A model generated the notes under the pieces. The model was not told the origin of the DNA. It searched no databases and was given only the letters and a program-made list of their open reading frames with translations. The translations under genes were made by a program, and so were the position numbers. This document shows positions 25,775 through 34,165 of a DNA stretch of 64,000 nucleotides, in pieces (positions within the stretch are counted from its first letter, which is position 1; each line of letters opens with the position of its first letter). This DNA is from Niveibacterium microcysteis (GTDB taxonomy: Bacteria > Pseudomonadota > Gammaproteobacteria > Burkholderiales > Rhodocyclaceae). The DNA lies in assembly GCF_017161445.1 (NCBI RefSeq), contig NZ_CP071060.1, forward strand, positions 1,798,001 to 1,862,000. Reading direction: 5' to 3'.

Positions 25775-27358
25775 ATGAAACGCCAGCGCTTACGACAGCT
25801 GAAAACCTGGCTGATCGTGCTCGCTGGCGTTGCCGCCTTGTATGGTATTGCGCTCCTCGTGGCTGGTTACCTTGCCCGTCAGGACCAGCTGCATGCGATT
25901 GAACGCATCGCGAGTGAGGCAATCGATCGCACAGATACCGTGCTTAATGAAGCGGGTGACGTTCTCCATGAATTACATGAGCAGGAACCCAAAGATTGCG
26001 GTCCTGAGCACATTGCGCGGCTAAGAGAGGTCGCATTCGAATCCGCTTTCCTGCGCGAAGCGGGGTTCGTCGCGGGCAACTGGCTGCTTTGCACAAGTTT
26101 TGGCGTTGTGGGCCCACCTTTGTGGTCGGGTGCTCCCGACTGGGATGACAGTGAGGGCTTCCGGATCTGGTTCTCAATCAAACCCCTGGCTTCCCCCCGC
26201 GCAAGGTCAATGGTCGTCCAGTGGGCTGACCACAACGTCCTTCTGGACCCGCGCCAGTTCGTCGATGTTCGAAGTAGTGAGCTCCCCGCTGTGCGCATTT
26301 CGATCTTGAGCGATCAAGGTCGGCTACTTGCAGATATCCAGCGCGGCACGGTGAACGCGACTGATTTCGTTGAGACCGAACACGCTTCCGAACGCTTCCC
26401 GGTTCGTGCTCGGGTTTCTTCGCCTAAATGGGCTGCCGATGCGTTGGCTGACCGCTACCTGAAGACACAGTTGCCAGTGGCGGGATTGCTTGCTCTTGTT
26501 CTTGTGTTCATCGCTGCAAGGCGCATTAAGGACGAACGCAAGCCCGAGCATCGCCTGACGCGCCTGTTAAAGGATGGTCGAATTGATCTGGCTTACCAGC
26601 CCATCGTGCGTTTAGCGGATCGCTCTTGGGTTGGTTGCGAGGTTCTCGCGCGATGGCCCGAAGACGATACGCCGACACTACGGCCTGACGAGTTCGTGCC
26701 GCTCGCGGAGCGGCTTGGCGTGGTGCAACGCCTCACCGACCTTGTTGTGGAGCGGAGCCTGCGCGAATTGGGTAGCTTTCTTCACAGGCGGCCTGAGTTC
26801 TACATCGCCTTGAACCTCGCCGCTGAGGACCTGACGGCACCGCGCATTCTTCCAATTCTGCGCGAAGGCGCCCGAACGCATGATCTTCAGCCTGCTCAGC
26901 TGAGAGTAGAAGCAACCGAGCGGAGCTTCATCACGCCGCAAGCGGCCATCGAGGTTATTCGAAGGCTTCGCGAGGCGGGTCACATGGTTGCGCTAGATGA
27001 CTTTGGCACTGGTTACTCGAGCCTAGGTCTGCTGCAGGAAGTGACTTTGGACGCCTTGAAGATCGACCGAATGTTCGTGATGACAATCGACAGCCCAGAG
27101 TCCGATAGGGGCGTCATCAGTCACATCATCGATATGGCCCATTCCCTCAGTCTCGCCACGGTCGCCGAGGGTATTGAGACGGAGGTGCAATGTGACTATC
27201 TGCAAGGACGCGGTGTCGAGTATGGCCAAGGTTATCTTTTCAGCCGCCCTCTATCTGCCGATGACTTGATACACAAGTTTGAGCTCGCTGAGCGCGGCCT
27301 ATCAGCTGATCGCGTTGCGACCTGCCGGATCGCAGGAGCGCCTACGCACAAGAATTAG
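25775..27358 (+). CDS. CSS-motif EAL phosphodiesterase (c-di-GMP)
   Basis: A 527-residue membrane protein. A membrane segment at about 12-33, a periplasmic CSS-type sensor domain with C75 (KDCGPEH) and C106 (LLCTSFG), and a second membrane segment near 232-248 precede a cytoplasmic EAL domain. EAL motifs are EVLARW at 289 (E-V-L in place of E-A-L), LDDFGTGYSS near 409, KIDR and AEGIET. All metal ligand positions I can identify look intact, so c-di-GMP hydrolysis to pGpG is likely. In E. coli PdeC-type proteins the two periplasmic cysteines form a redox-controlled disulfide that sets activity and stability; the same control is plausible. There is no clear Shine-Dalgarno before ATG 25775. Confidence 0.92.
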   Translation: MKRQRLRQLKTWLIVLAGVAALYGIALLVAGYLARQDQLHAIERIASEAIDRTDTVLNEAGDVLHELHEQEPKDCGPEHIARLREVAFESAFLREAGFVAGNWLLCTSFGVVGPPLWSGAPDWDDSEGFRIWFSIKPLASPRARSMVVQWADHNVLLDPRQFVDVRSSELPAVRISILSDQGRLLADIQRGTVNATDFVETEHASERFPVRARVSSPKWAADALADRYLKTQLPVAGLLALVLVFIAARRIKDERKPEHRLTRLLKDGRIDLAYQPIVRLADRSWVGCEVLARWPEDDTPTLRPDEFVPLAERLGVVQRLTDLVVERSLRELGSFLHRRPEFYIALNLAAEDLTAPRILPILREGARTHDLQPAQLRVEATERSFITPQAAIEVIRRLREAGHMVALDDFGTGYSSLGLLQEVTLDALKIDRMFVMTIDSPESDRGVISHIIDMAHSLSLATVAEGIETEVQCDYLQGRGVEYGQGYLFSRPLSADDLIHKFELAERGLSADRVATCRIAGAPTHKN

Positions 27359-27401
27359 GCAGCAGCTCCCAGGCAGTCGGGTTGTAAGGATCGAGCAACC
27401 T

Positions 27402-27447
27402 TTTTCCACAGATTGCCCACAGAGGTACCCACAACTTCTGTGGATAG
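27402..27447. promoter_or_regulatory. Cluster of DnaA-box-like CCACA motifs
   Basis: TTTTCCACA (27402-27410), a CCCACA at 27416, another at 27428 and an inverted TGTGGATAG (27439-27447) lie 11-12 bp apart. The first and last differ from TTATCCACA by one base. The stretch lies in the gap before the chemoreceptor gene. Confidence 0.35.
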
Positions 27448-27616
27448 ATTTCAACGGACGCAGCGGAGCTGAGCCGAAGCCCCGAGCGTGCTTCACATCG
27501 TCCAAGGGCCAGGCCGACCGCGTGTGAACCTTTCGTGACAAGGCCTTCATACCGGACGTGCCGCGCCGATAAGGGCTGGTCACTTGAATTTGTATCCCCC
27601 CGGATCTCCACGAACC

Positions 27617-29227
27617 ATGTCTATCGCGCATCGCCTGATCGTCTTTGTTGTTGCCTCAATCCTCTTCCTGTTGATTGTCGGTGGGACCGGTGCTTGGCAA
27701 GCCGGTCGTATCAACCAGAGCCTCGATTACGTCTACTCTCACACGCTGCCGGAGATTCAGGCGCTCGGCGGCGCGCGAAGCGAATTTGCCGAGATTCGAG
27801 CACTGGCCAACTTCCATGTGCTGAACAACGACGCGGTGAAGATCGCCGAGGTGGACAAGCTCTTGGCTGAGCGTCGTTCTGCGTTGGAGAAGGCGCTGAA
27901 TGCTCAGAGAACGCAAGCCAACAGCGATGACGAACGCCGCCTTTTGGAGGCAACAAGTGCCGCACTGAACGCCTACTTGGCCAAGATGGATGAAGCGTTG
28001 CAATTCAACCGAGACCAAGTGATGGTCGAGGCGCGCGACACGCTGCTCGATGCGGCACCGCTCGCGGAAAAGGTGGCGCAAGCGCTGGCATCCCACCAAG
28101 CATTCCTGCAGCAGAAGGCGAATGCGCAGGCGCGCGACGCGAACGCCACGTTCCGAACGATTGTGTGGATGGGAGCTGCAATCACCTTGATCGGAGCGGC
28201 GCTAATGGCGTTGTATGGGCGCCGGATCTACCGCCATACCGCACGCCCCCTTGCCGGCTTGCGCAATGTCGTTGTGAGGGTCGAAGCCGAGCGGGACTTC
28301 CTGCTTGAAGCGCCAGCGGACGGCCATGCAGAAGTGGCCGACACGGTGGCTGCTTTCAACCGCTTATTGGGCACGCTACGAGCCAACCTGGGCACCATCC
28401 GGAGCGGGATCGGCGAACTCACGAACGTAGCGGGCGAGATGCGCGGTGCGGCCCAGCATCTGTCGGACCGCAGTCTGGCGCAGTCGGATGGAGTTGCCGA
28501 GATGGCAGCGGCCATGGAAGAGGTCACCGTCAGCATCAACCATGTCGCCGATCGCGCAGTCGAAGCGCGCGCAATTGCTGAGGAGTCTGGCCGTTTGGCG
28601 CAAGAGGGCGAACAAGTAATCGCGCTGACCGTTGCGCGCATCAACGAAATCGCGTCGACCGTTGGTCGTGCCTCCGATCGCCTCGCAGAGCTTGAGCACC
28701 ACAGTCAGGAGATCGGCCAGGTGGTGGCGGTGATCCGTGAGGTCGCCGAGCAGACGAACCTGCTCGCGCTCAACGCTGCGATCGAAGCCGCGCGCGCTGG
28801 CGAGCAGGGCAGGGGCTTCGCAGTCGTCGCTGACGAAGTACGCAAGCTCGCCGAACGGACCGCAAAGTCGACCCGGCACATCACCGAAATCATCGCTCAC
28901 ATCGCAACCAGTGCTGAGCAGGCGGCGGCGGGCATGCGTGACGCGGTCGTGGGCGTTGAGCGCGGCGTTGCCGATGCGAACGGGGCAACCAGCGCGATTC
29001 GCCTGATCGGCGACGGCGCCAGAAGGGCGGTCGAGCATGTTTCGGACATCTCCGATGCGATCCGCCAACAAGGCGAAGCCGCTCAGGGAATCGCCCGGGG
29101 CGTGGAAACAATCGCGCGACTGACGGAAGAGAATGCCGCCGCGGCAGGGGAAGCCCGAGACGCGGCGGGGCATCTTGAGGGCGTGGCTGCGCGGCTTAGT
29201 GAGAGCGTTTCGGGTTACCGCGTTTAG
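27617..29227 (+). CDS. Methyl-accepting chemotaxis protein
   Basis: A 536-residue chemoreceptor. A membrane segment occupies residues 7-27 and a periplasmic four-helix-bundle domain runs to about 180 ([13 protein letters not shown] region). The second membrane segment is at about 183-205 ([19 protein letters not shown]), followed by a HAMP domain and the long signalling coiled coil. The hairpin tip reads [20 protein letters not shown], the CheA/CheW binding site. The start at 27617 places the signal-anchor at residue 7 as in typical receptors; a TTG at 27584 is an alternative. The C-terminus lacks the NWETF pentapeptide that recruits CheR. The ligand is not evident. It is transcribed alone and converges on the secreted-protein operon. 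Confidence 0.95.
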   Translation: MSIAHRLIVFVVASILFLLIVGGTGAWQAGRINQSLDYVYSHTLPEIQALGGARSEFAEIRALANFHVLNNDAVKIAEVDKLLAERRSALEKALNAQRTQANSDDERRLLEATSAALNAYLAKMDEALQFNRDQVMVEARDTLLDAAPLAEKVAQALASHQAFLQQKANAQARDANATFRTIVWMGAAITLIGAALMALYGRRIYRHTARPLAGLRNVVVRVEAERDFLLEAPADGHAEVADTVAAFNRLLGTLRANLGTIRSGIGELTNVAGEMRGAAQHLSDRSLAQSDGVAEMAAAMEEVTVSINHVADRAVEARAIAEESGRLAQEGEQVIALTVARINEIASTVGRASDRLAELEHHSQEIGQVVAVIREVAEQTNLLALNAAIEAARAGEQGRGFAVVADEVRKLAERTAKSTRHITEIIAHIATSAEQAAAGMRDAVVGVERGVADANGATSAIRLIGDGARRAVEHVSDISDAIRQQGEAAQGIARGVETIARLTEENAAAAGEARDAAGHLEGVAARLSESVSGYRV

Positions 29228-29280
29228 GTGACGAAGAACGGGCGACAACATTCGCTATAGAGAGGCCGTCGTCGCAATAC

Positions 29281-29319
29281 GGGCGGCTTCCACCGAGGCC
29301 CTTGAAGTTGAAGCCGCCC
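29281..29319. repeat. Inverted repeat between convergent genes
   Basis: GGGCGGCTTC (29281-29290) pairs with GAAGCCGCCC (29310-29319) across a 19-base loop. It lies between the ends of the chemoreceptor and the secreted protein gene. Without a T run it may be a Rho-independent-like hairpin for either strand or simply part of a coding remnant. Confidence 0.4.
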
Positions 29320-29376
29320 GCGGAATGGTCGCCGTGGCGTACAAAGCGCAGCGACGTTGCGGCGACCACGTAACAG

Positions 29377-29796
29377 TCATAGCCCGAGCGGGCAGCGCAG
29401 CGCGAGCGCCTGGCAGAGCGCTTGGACAACCGGTGCACGTGTCTCCCGCTGCGTCGCGTCGAGGCGTTCGCGATAGTGGGCCAGATAGGTTTGCGCGTCC
29501 GGGTAGCCATTCTCGGCCGCGCCATACGCCCGGAGCGTCGCGATCAGCCAGAAGCCAAGGCGGGCGTCGGCGCTCGGCTCGACCGCAGGCCATCGCGAGT
29601 CCAGACACAGGTCATACTCAAACACCGAATCGGAGATCTCGCCGTCACATGAGAGCGCCTCACGCGCACCGCCGGCCAGTGGGCCATCTTCATTGATGGC
29701 TAGAGGAGGTGACGTATGGACACCGTGCGCGCTCGCCGCCGTCTGCCCCAGCAAGAGGCCGGTGAGGACGAGCGCAACGCGCACGGTGAGGCGCAC
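29377..29796 (-). CDS. Secreted protein of unknown function
   Basis: A 139-residue protein starting at a GTG 4 bp after the nucleotidase stop. Residues 1-23 form a clear signal peptide (LVLTGLLLGQTAASA). The mature part has five Cys, which would allow disulfides outside the cytoplasm, and a short helical region around SADARLGFWLIATLRAYGAA. No family is recognised. It is the last gene of the operon PEP-CTERM protein, nucleotidase and this protein, so a role in the same extracytoplasmic process is likely. A reading-frame shift just past the stop would extend it by about 45 residues of coding-like sequence. Confidence 0.7.
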   Translation of the reverse strand: MRLTVRVALVLTGLLLGQTAASAHGVHTSPPLAINEDGPLAGGAREALSCDGEISDSVFEYDLCLDSRWPAVEPSADARLGFWLIATLRAYGAAENGYPDAQTYLAHYRERLDATQRETRAPVVQALCQALALRCPLGL

Positions 29797-29800
29797 TCGC

Positions 29801-31795
29801 TCAATAGCGCGTGATGCGGCCTAACGCGGGTGGAGCAAGCGGAGTGGACGGCGACGATACCTTTCCGAAGTAATTCACCAGCGCGTCGAGATCGACATCC
29901 CCACCCACGCGTTCGGTGCCTGACGAGAGCACAGCAAAGCCGTCGCCCCCCGTCGCCAGGAAACTGTTGACGGTGATGCGGTAGCTGGCGGACGGATCGA
30001 CCGTGACGCCATTGATCTTGAGGGTCGTGGCGTCGACTTTGTCGCAATCCGGTCGCGCCGGGCTCCAGCTATAGGCAACGCTGGCAGAGGGTTGCAGGAT
30101 TCGCTGCGTTGTTTGCGGGTTGTAGGCTTTGCAGGCGGCCGAAGCAGTGGCCGACGGCACGAACTGCTGCTCCAGCATTTGCTTGATCTGAGCGCCTGTC
30201 AGGGTCATGACCACCAAACTGTTTCCGAACGGCTGGAACGTAAACGCTTCGCCGTAGGTGATGACACCATCTCCTTCTCCGGCCGCACTCGAAGTGAAAC
30301 CGAGCACCGGATCGGTACCGCGTAGGCCGCCCGGGTTCATGAACGCGGCTACTGCGCCGCCCTTCGCCGCAGGGCGCGTGGCGTCGAGCTGCGCGTCCGC
30401 AACCAGATTTCCGGCAATGGATTCGCCCGCACTGTTCTGCGCTTTGGTCATATCGGCGGTGATGTAGCCGACCTTGGCGTTGGCAAGGGGCGCCGATAGT
30501 GCGTTGTAGCGATCGATGATCGCCTTCACTTCGGGCGTCGGCGTTGCGCCCGCGTTGGTCACGACGCGATTGGTTGCCGAGGTCGCGACGATATTGCGAC
30601 TTGCCGTGTCGATCGTCAGATCGATGTCCGTCAGCATCCGGCTGAACGCCCCTGAACTGGTCAGACGGCGCCCGTCATAGACACAGTTGTAGGCCCAGTG
30701 CGTGTGTCCGCTAACGACAACATCAACCTCAGGATCGAGGCGCTTCACGATGTCCAGAATCGCGCCTGAAGCCCCGTTGCAGTCGTCTTTGCCGCCGGTG
30801 GTGAAGCCGCCTTCGTGGACGATCACCGCGATGGCGCGGATCCCCTGATTTTTTAGTTGAGGGATCAACCTGTTCACCGTTTCCGCTTCGTCGCGGAACT
30901 CCAGACTCGCGACGCCGGACGGCGTGACGATGTTGGGCGTGCCCTTCAAGGTCATGCCAATGAAGGCGACCGGAATGCCGCGGAAGGTCTTGACCTTGTA
31001 GGCAGGGAACAAGGTCTTGCCTGTCGCGCGATCAACCACATTTGCTGCCAGAAACTTGAACTTCGCACCCTCGAATGGCACGGGGGTTCCGACCTCTGCA
31101 CCACGGCAGGTGTGACCATTTGCCTGCTCGGCAGCATCCGGGTGACAGCCGCCGTTCTGCATTCGGACCAGTTCGTCGCGGCCTTCATCGAACTCGTGGT
31201 TACCGACGGCGTTGAACTCCAGCCCGAGCCGATTCATCGCTTCAACGGCCGGCTCATCGTGAAAAAGCGCGGATGCGAGCGGACTCGCGCCAATCAAGTC
31301 CCCCGCGGAGACCACCACGTTGTTCGGGTTCTGTGCTTTGAGGGCGGCTACGGCGCTGGCCATGTATGCGACCCCGCCGGTCGGTCCGGTCACGCCGAAA
31401 TAGTTACCCGAGACTGGGTTGATGTTGCCGTGGAAGTCGTTGAAGCCGATGAGTTTGACGGTCAGCGTGGAGCCGATATCCGATGTGGCGACTGCTTCAA
31501 GCAGCGCCCTGCGTTGGGCTGCAGAGACAACGTCAGCCGGCAGCCCCGCGATGACGCGATTGGCGTTGGATACGAACTGGGCGCGGCTACTCCAAGTGGT
31601 ATTGGGCAGGCTCGCGGCGAGCAGATCGTTGATCGTGCAGGTACCGGAACCGGCGCCATCGGCATCGCGATTTGGAACGAGCGTGTCCGTTGTGCCAATG
31701 ACAACGGTTGGGCGAGTATCGGGGTTCGCACATGTGGCGGCGAAACTCGGCGCCGCCAGCGCCAGAAGCGAAGCTAGAACGGTTGAACGCATCAT
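29801..31795 (-). CDS. Secreted 5'-nucleotidase / 2',3'-cyclic phosphodiesterase family protein
   Basis: A 664-residue UshA/CpdB-like metallophosphoesterase. Residues 1-20 form a signal peptide (LASLLALAAPSFAA). The metallophosphatase domain shows GFNDFHGNI (Asp and His metal ligands), SAGDLIGASPLAS (bridging Asp), AVGNHEFDEG (Asn-His) and VVVSGHTHWAYNC. The C-terminal 5'-nucleotidase domain holds FMNPGGLRG, YGEAFTFQPFGNSLV and the substrate-stacking region. It should dephosphorylate extracellular nucleotides, releasing nucleoside and phosphate. The ATG at 31795 (MMRS) follows GGGAGA; it lies 14 bp after the PEP-CTERM gene. A tandem repeat upstream of the operon resembles a Pho box, which fits phosphate scavenging. 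Confidence 0.92.
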   Translation of the reverse strand: MMRSTVLASLLALAAPSFAATCANPDTRPTVVIGTTDTLVPNRDADGAGSGTCTINDLLAASLPNTTWSSRAQFVSNANRVIAGLPADVVSAAQRRALLEAVATSDIGSTLTVKLIGFNDFHGNINPVSGNYFGVTGPTGGVAYMASAVAALKAQNPNNVVVSAGDLIGASPLASALFHDEPAVEAMNRLGLEFNAVGNHEFDEGRDELVRMQNGGCHPDAAEQANGHTCRGAEVGTPVPFEGAKFKFLAANVVDRATGKTLFPAYKVKTFRGIPVAFIGMTLKGTPNIVTPSGVASLEFRDEAETVNRLIPQLKNQGIRAIAVIVHEGGFTTGGKDDCNGASGAILDIVKRLDPEVDVVVSGHTHWAYNCVYDGRRLTSSGAFSRMLTDIDLTIDTASRNIVATSATNRVVTNAGATPTPEVKAIIDRYNALSAPLANAKVGYITADMTKAQNSAGESIAGNLVADAQLDATRPAAKGGAVAAFMNPGGLRGTDPVLGFTSSAAGEGDGVITYGEAFTFQPFGNSLVVMTLTGAQIKQMLEQQFVPSATASAACKAYNPQTTQRILQPSASVAYSWSPARPDCDKVDATTLKINGVTVDPSASYRITVNSFLATGGDGFAVLSSGTERVGGDVDLDALVNYFGKVSSPSTPLAPPALGRITRY

Positions 31796-31809
31796 GACGG
31801 CTTCTCCCA

Positions 31810-32325
31810 TTAGCGCGAACGGCGACGCAAACCAAGCAGGCAACACCCGGCCGACAGCAACGCGATCGTCGCGGGCTCGGGTACCGCAGCAAGCCGTATG
31901 GCGCCAACCCCTGCGCCGAATGGCGAATCGCTCGCGAGGCCGGACACTGTGTAGGTGCCCGCCGCAAGCGTCCAACTGCCATGACTCCAAGCCGGCGAGG
32001 TGAAAGCCGTGTCGAAGTCCAGGCCCACGTCGGTATCGTTGATGGGCATGGCGGAGGTCAGGCCAAGGCGCACACCATTCACGACCACCTCAAAGCGATC
32101 GCCAGCGAGGCCGAGATCCGTTACATCCAGCCGTGCTGGCCCATCGAGCGTGAACTCGAACCGTGTTGGGAGCGCTGCGTCGTCAAATGCCGGGGCGTCC
32201 AGCCACGCTGAACCGGCATCGCCAAAATAGAACGTTTGCCAACCGTCTGATGGGGTGATCGGCGTCGCCAGGCAGAGCGTGGGGGTGAGGGCAAGTAGTG
32301 CCGTCGTCGCAAGCGTTCGAATCAT
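31810..32325 (-). CDS. PEP-CTERM sorting domain protein
   Basis: A 171-residue exported protein. The signal peptide occupies residues 1-20 (ALLALTPTLCLA). The mature part is beta-rich with FEFTLDGPARLDVTDLG and FEVVVNG, typical of small PEP-CTERM proteins. The C-terminus is the sorting signal: VPEPATIAL, a hydrophobic helix and RRRSR. Such tags are handled by exosortase (EpsH) in organisms making an extracellular matrix; no exosortase gene is in the window. It heads the operon with the nucleotidase. Confidence 0.9.
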   Translation of the reverse strand: MIRTLATTALLALTPTLCLATPITPSDGWQTFYFGDAGSAWLDAPAFDDAALPTRFEFTLDGPARLDVTDLGLAGDRFEVVVNGVRLGLTSAMPINDTDVGLDFDTAFTSPAWSHGSWTLAAGTYTVSGLASDSPFGAGVGAIRLAAVPEPATIALLSAGCCLLGLRRRSR

Positions 32326-32403
32326 CGGGGGCTCCTGTGTCGCAGTTGGCGCCGACCTTCTACGGCGGCTGCGATGACCCTAGCGATGCGTGTTGATAAC
32401 GGC

Positions 32404-32432
32404 GTGACGAGGTGATGACGAACTCATGACGG
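32404..32432 (-). promoter_or_regulatory. Tandem 11-bp repeat resembling a Pho box
   Basis: On the minus strand three heptamers, CCGTCAT, TCGTCAT and TCGTCAC, follow each other at exactly 11-bp spacing, about 80-110 bp before the PEP-CTERM gene. PhoB boxes consist of CTGTCAT-like heptamers repeated every 11 bp. Confidence 0.5.
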
Positions 32433-32508
32433 CGGAGAGCTCAGGCGTGATCCGGCCCGACACTGTGGTGTCCTTGCGCAGGCTTTAATGGCGGTGGGGC
32501 AGGGAAGG

Positions 32509-33999
32509 CTAGACCGCCCAGGGCGCCGCTTCGCTCAGACTGTCGTGCGCTGTCCGTATTGCGGAGAGCGCCACAGTTTCCGAGCGGTTTGCGTGTTCGA
32601 GGGCGACCGCTTGTCGGGCCCCCTGTGTGACCGTACTGCTCTGTTCCCACTTCGCGATCAGCTCCAGCGCCACGGCAAGGTCGTTGAGGTAGCCCAGATC
32701 ATCCTGTAGTGCGGACAGTCGCTGTGAGTACGCGCGGACCGCTTGTGTGCCGAACAGAACGACCATCACATCGCAGCCATAGCGCAGATTCTTGAGCGCG
32801 ATCCGAAGACGGTGAAGGTCATCGGCACGTCCGCTCTGCTCGGCGTCGGCGAGGCGCGAACTTGCTCGCGCCCGCATTCGATCCAGCCGACGCCCAAGAA
32901 ATGCGCCAAGCGGCATTGGGTCTGGGGGCGACGGCAAGGATTCGAGGTCGTGCAGGAAGTCGAGCAACAGCACGCCGTGAGAACCTGCGATCAACGCATC
33001 GTGGCTGGCTCGCCGAGTCCGCGCGCGGGCTGCTTCGATCTGACGTATCAGTGCCGCGACGGCTGGCTCAGGTCGTCGCTGGTACGCGGGCCGGATGATC
33101 GAATCGAGGATGACGTCCAGGTCCCTGGCGCTACCGACCGTATTGGCCACATCGCGCAACAGTCGAACCCAGCGCTTCACGAAGCCGCCCGGCAACACCG
33201 GTTTGAAGAGGCGGATCAGCGCTCGCAGCCGCCGGATGGCAACACGAAACTGATGAATGAACTCCGGATCAGAGGAACCCAGCGCGCCCCACAGGTTGGT
33301 TCGCCAGCAGCAATGCAATTGCGTCGCCAACCCGACAAACACACCCACTACATCGTTGCAGGCAGGCCGCTTGAGCGCGCTCGAACGCACAGGCCGAATA
33401 GAAGCCGGGGAGGCCAGTGCGTAGCCACGGGCGGATTTGCTGTGGCCGATCGGATAGAACGAAAGCCCGTCGCAGAGTGCAATCGCATGAGTGAGGAGAT
33501 CGGCAAAGCGTCCGCGACGAAGGCGCAGGCTCAGCTCCGCAATCGGAAGGCAGGACGACTCGTGGCGAAGTTCACCGGTGTCGATCACCACCTCGATCTC
33601 AACCTCGTCGCGCGGGCGCAGTACGCGTAGTTCTCGCTGTTGTGCGATCCGGAACAGCGGCTGCAGCCTTGGCTGATGCGTGTCGAGCAGCTGGCGCGTC
33701 TTCTCGTCTGTAATCCATTCGAAGGTTTCGGACGCGACGCCCCCGCCCGCCCACTCCACATGCTCCATCACTGCATGGATATCAGGCTCATGGCTGCGAA
33801 CGAGCGCTTCACGACCACCGCCGCTATGCCGAACCCTGAGCTCGACACCAGCACGTACCAGCGCGAGGTCGGGAGTGTCGAAGTACTCGTCGCAGAAGAC
33901 TTGCTTGTGGGGCGCCTGCGCGGCGCTGAGCGCGGGTGACGCAAGGACGGACGACAGTGCATCCAGCGGAAACGTCAGCTTGAGAATCCGTTGATTCAT
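32509..33999 (-). CDS. CYTH-CHAD domain protein
   Basis: A 496-residue cytoplasmic protein. Residues 1-200 form a CYTH (triphosphate tunnel) domain with QVFCDEYFDTPDLALVRAGV and ELSLRLRRG. Residues 235-490 form a CHAD domain, all helical and rich in Arg/His (HQFRVAIRRLRALIRLF, then DLHRLRIALKNLRYGCDV). CHAD domains bind inorganic polyphosphate, and CYTH-CHAD proteins such as YgiF hydrolyse triphosphate. The N-terminal ExExK signature needed for metal-triphosphate binding is not seen (it starts RILKLTFPL), so the CYTH part may be inactive or binding only. The start at 33999 was chosen because the frame upstream lacks similarity. It is a single-gene unit. Confidence 0.88.
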   Translation of the reverse strand: MNQRILKLTFPLDALSSVLASPALSAAQAPHKQVFCDEYFDTPDLALVRAGVELRVRHSGGGREALVRSHEPDIHAVMEHVEWAGGGVASETFEWITDEKTRQLLDTHQPRLQPLFRIAQQRELRVLRPRDEVEIEVVIDTGELRHESSCLPIAELSLRLRRGRFADLLTHAIALCDGLSFYPIGHSKSARGYALASPASIRPVRSSALKRPACNDVVGVFVGLATQLHCCWRTNLWGALGSSDPEFIHQFRVAIRRLRALIRLFKPVLPGGFVKRWVRLLRDVANTVGSARDLDVILDSIIRPAYQRRPEPAVAALIRQIEAARARTRRASHDALIAGSHGVLLLDFLHDLESLPSPPDPMPLGAFLGRRLDRMRARASSRLADAEQSGRADDLHRLRIALKNLRYGCDVMVVLFGTQAVRAYSQRLSALQDDLGYLNDLAVALELIAKWEQSSTVTQGARQAVALEHANRSETVALSAIRTAHDSLSEAAPWAV

Positions 34000-34165
34000 G
34001 CAATGGGGACCGAGTTTGCTGCGATCGGGAGAACGGGTCGAAGCAGGTGCGCTCTGCGCGACGCCCGCTATCATCGGCCAACGGTATTGGTGAGACAAGC
34101 TGCCCGGTCAACAATTGGAGCCACGCGTCGCCCAAGTACCAAGCCAGGGACGATAGCGGGGCTCG

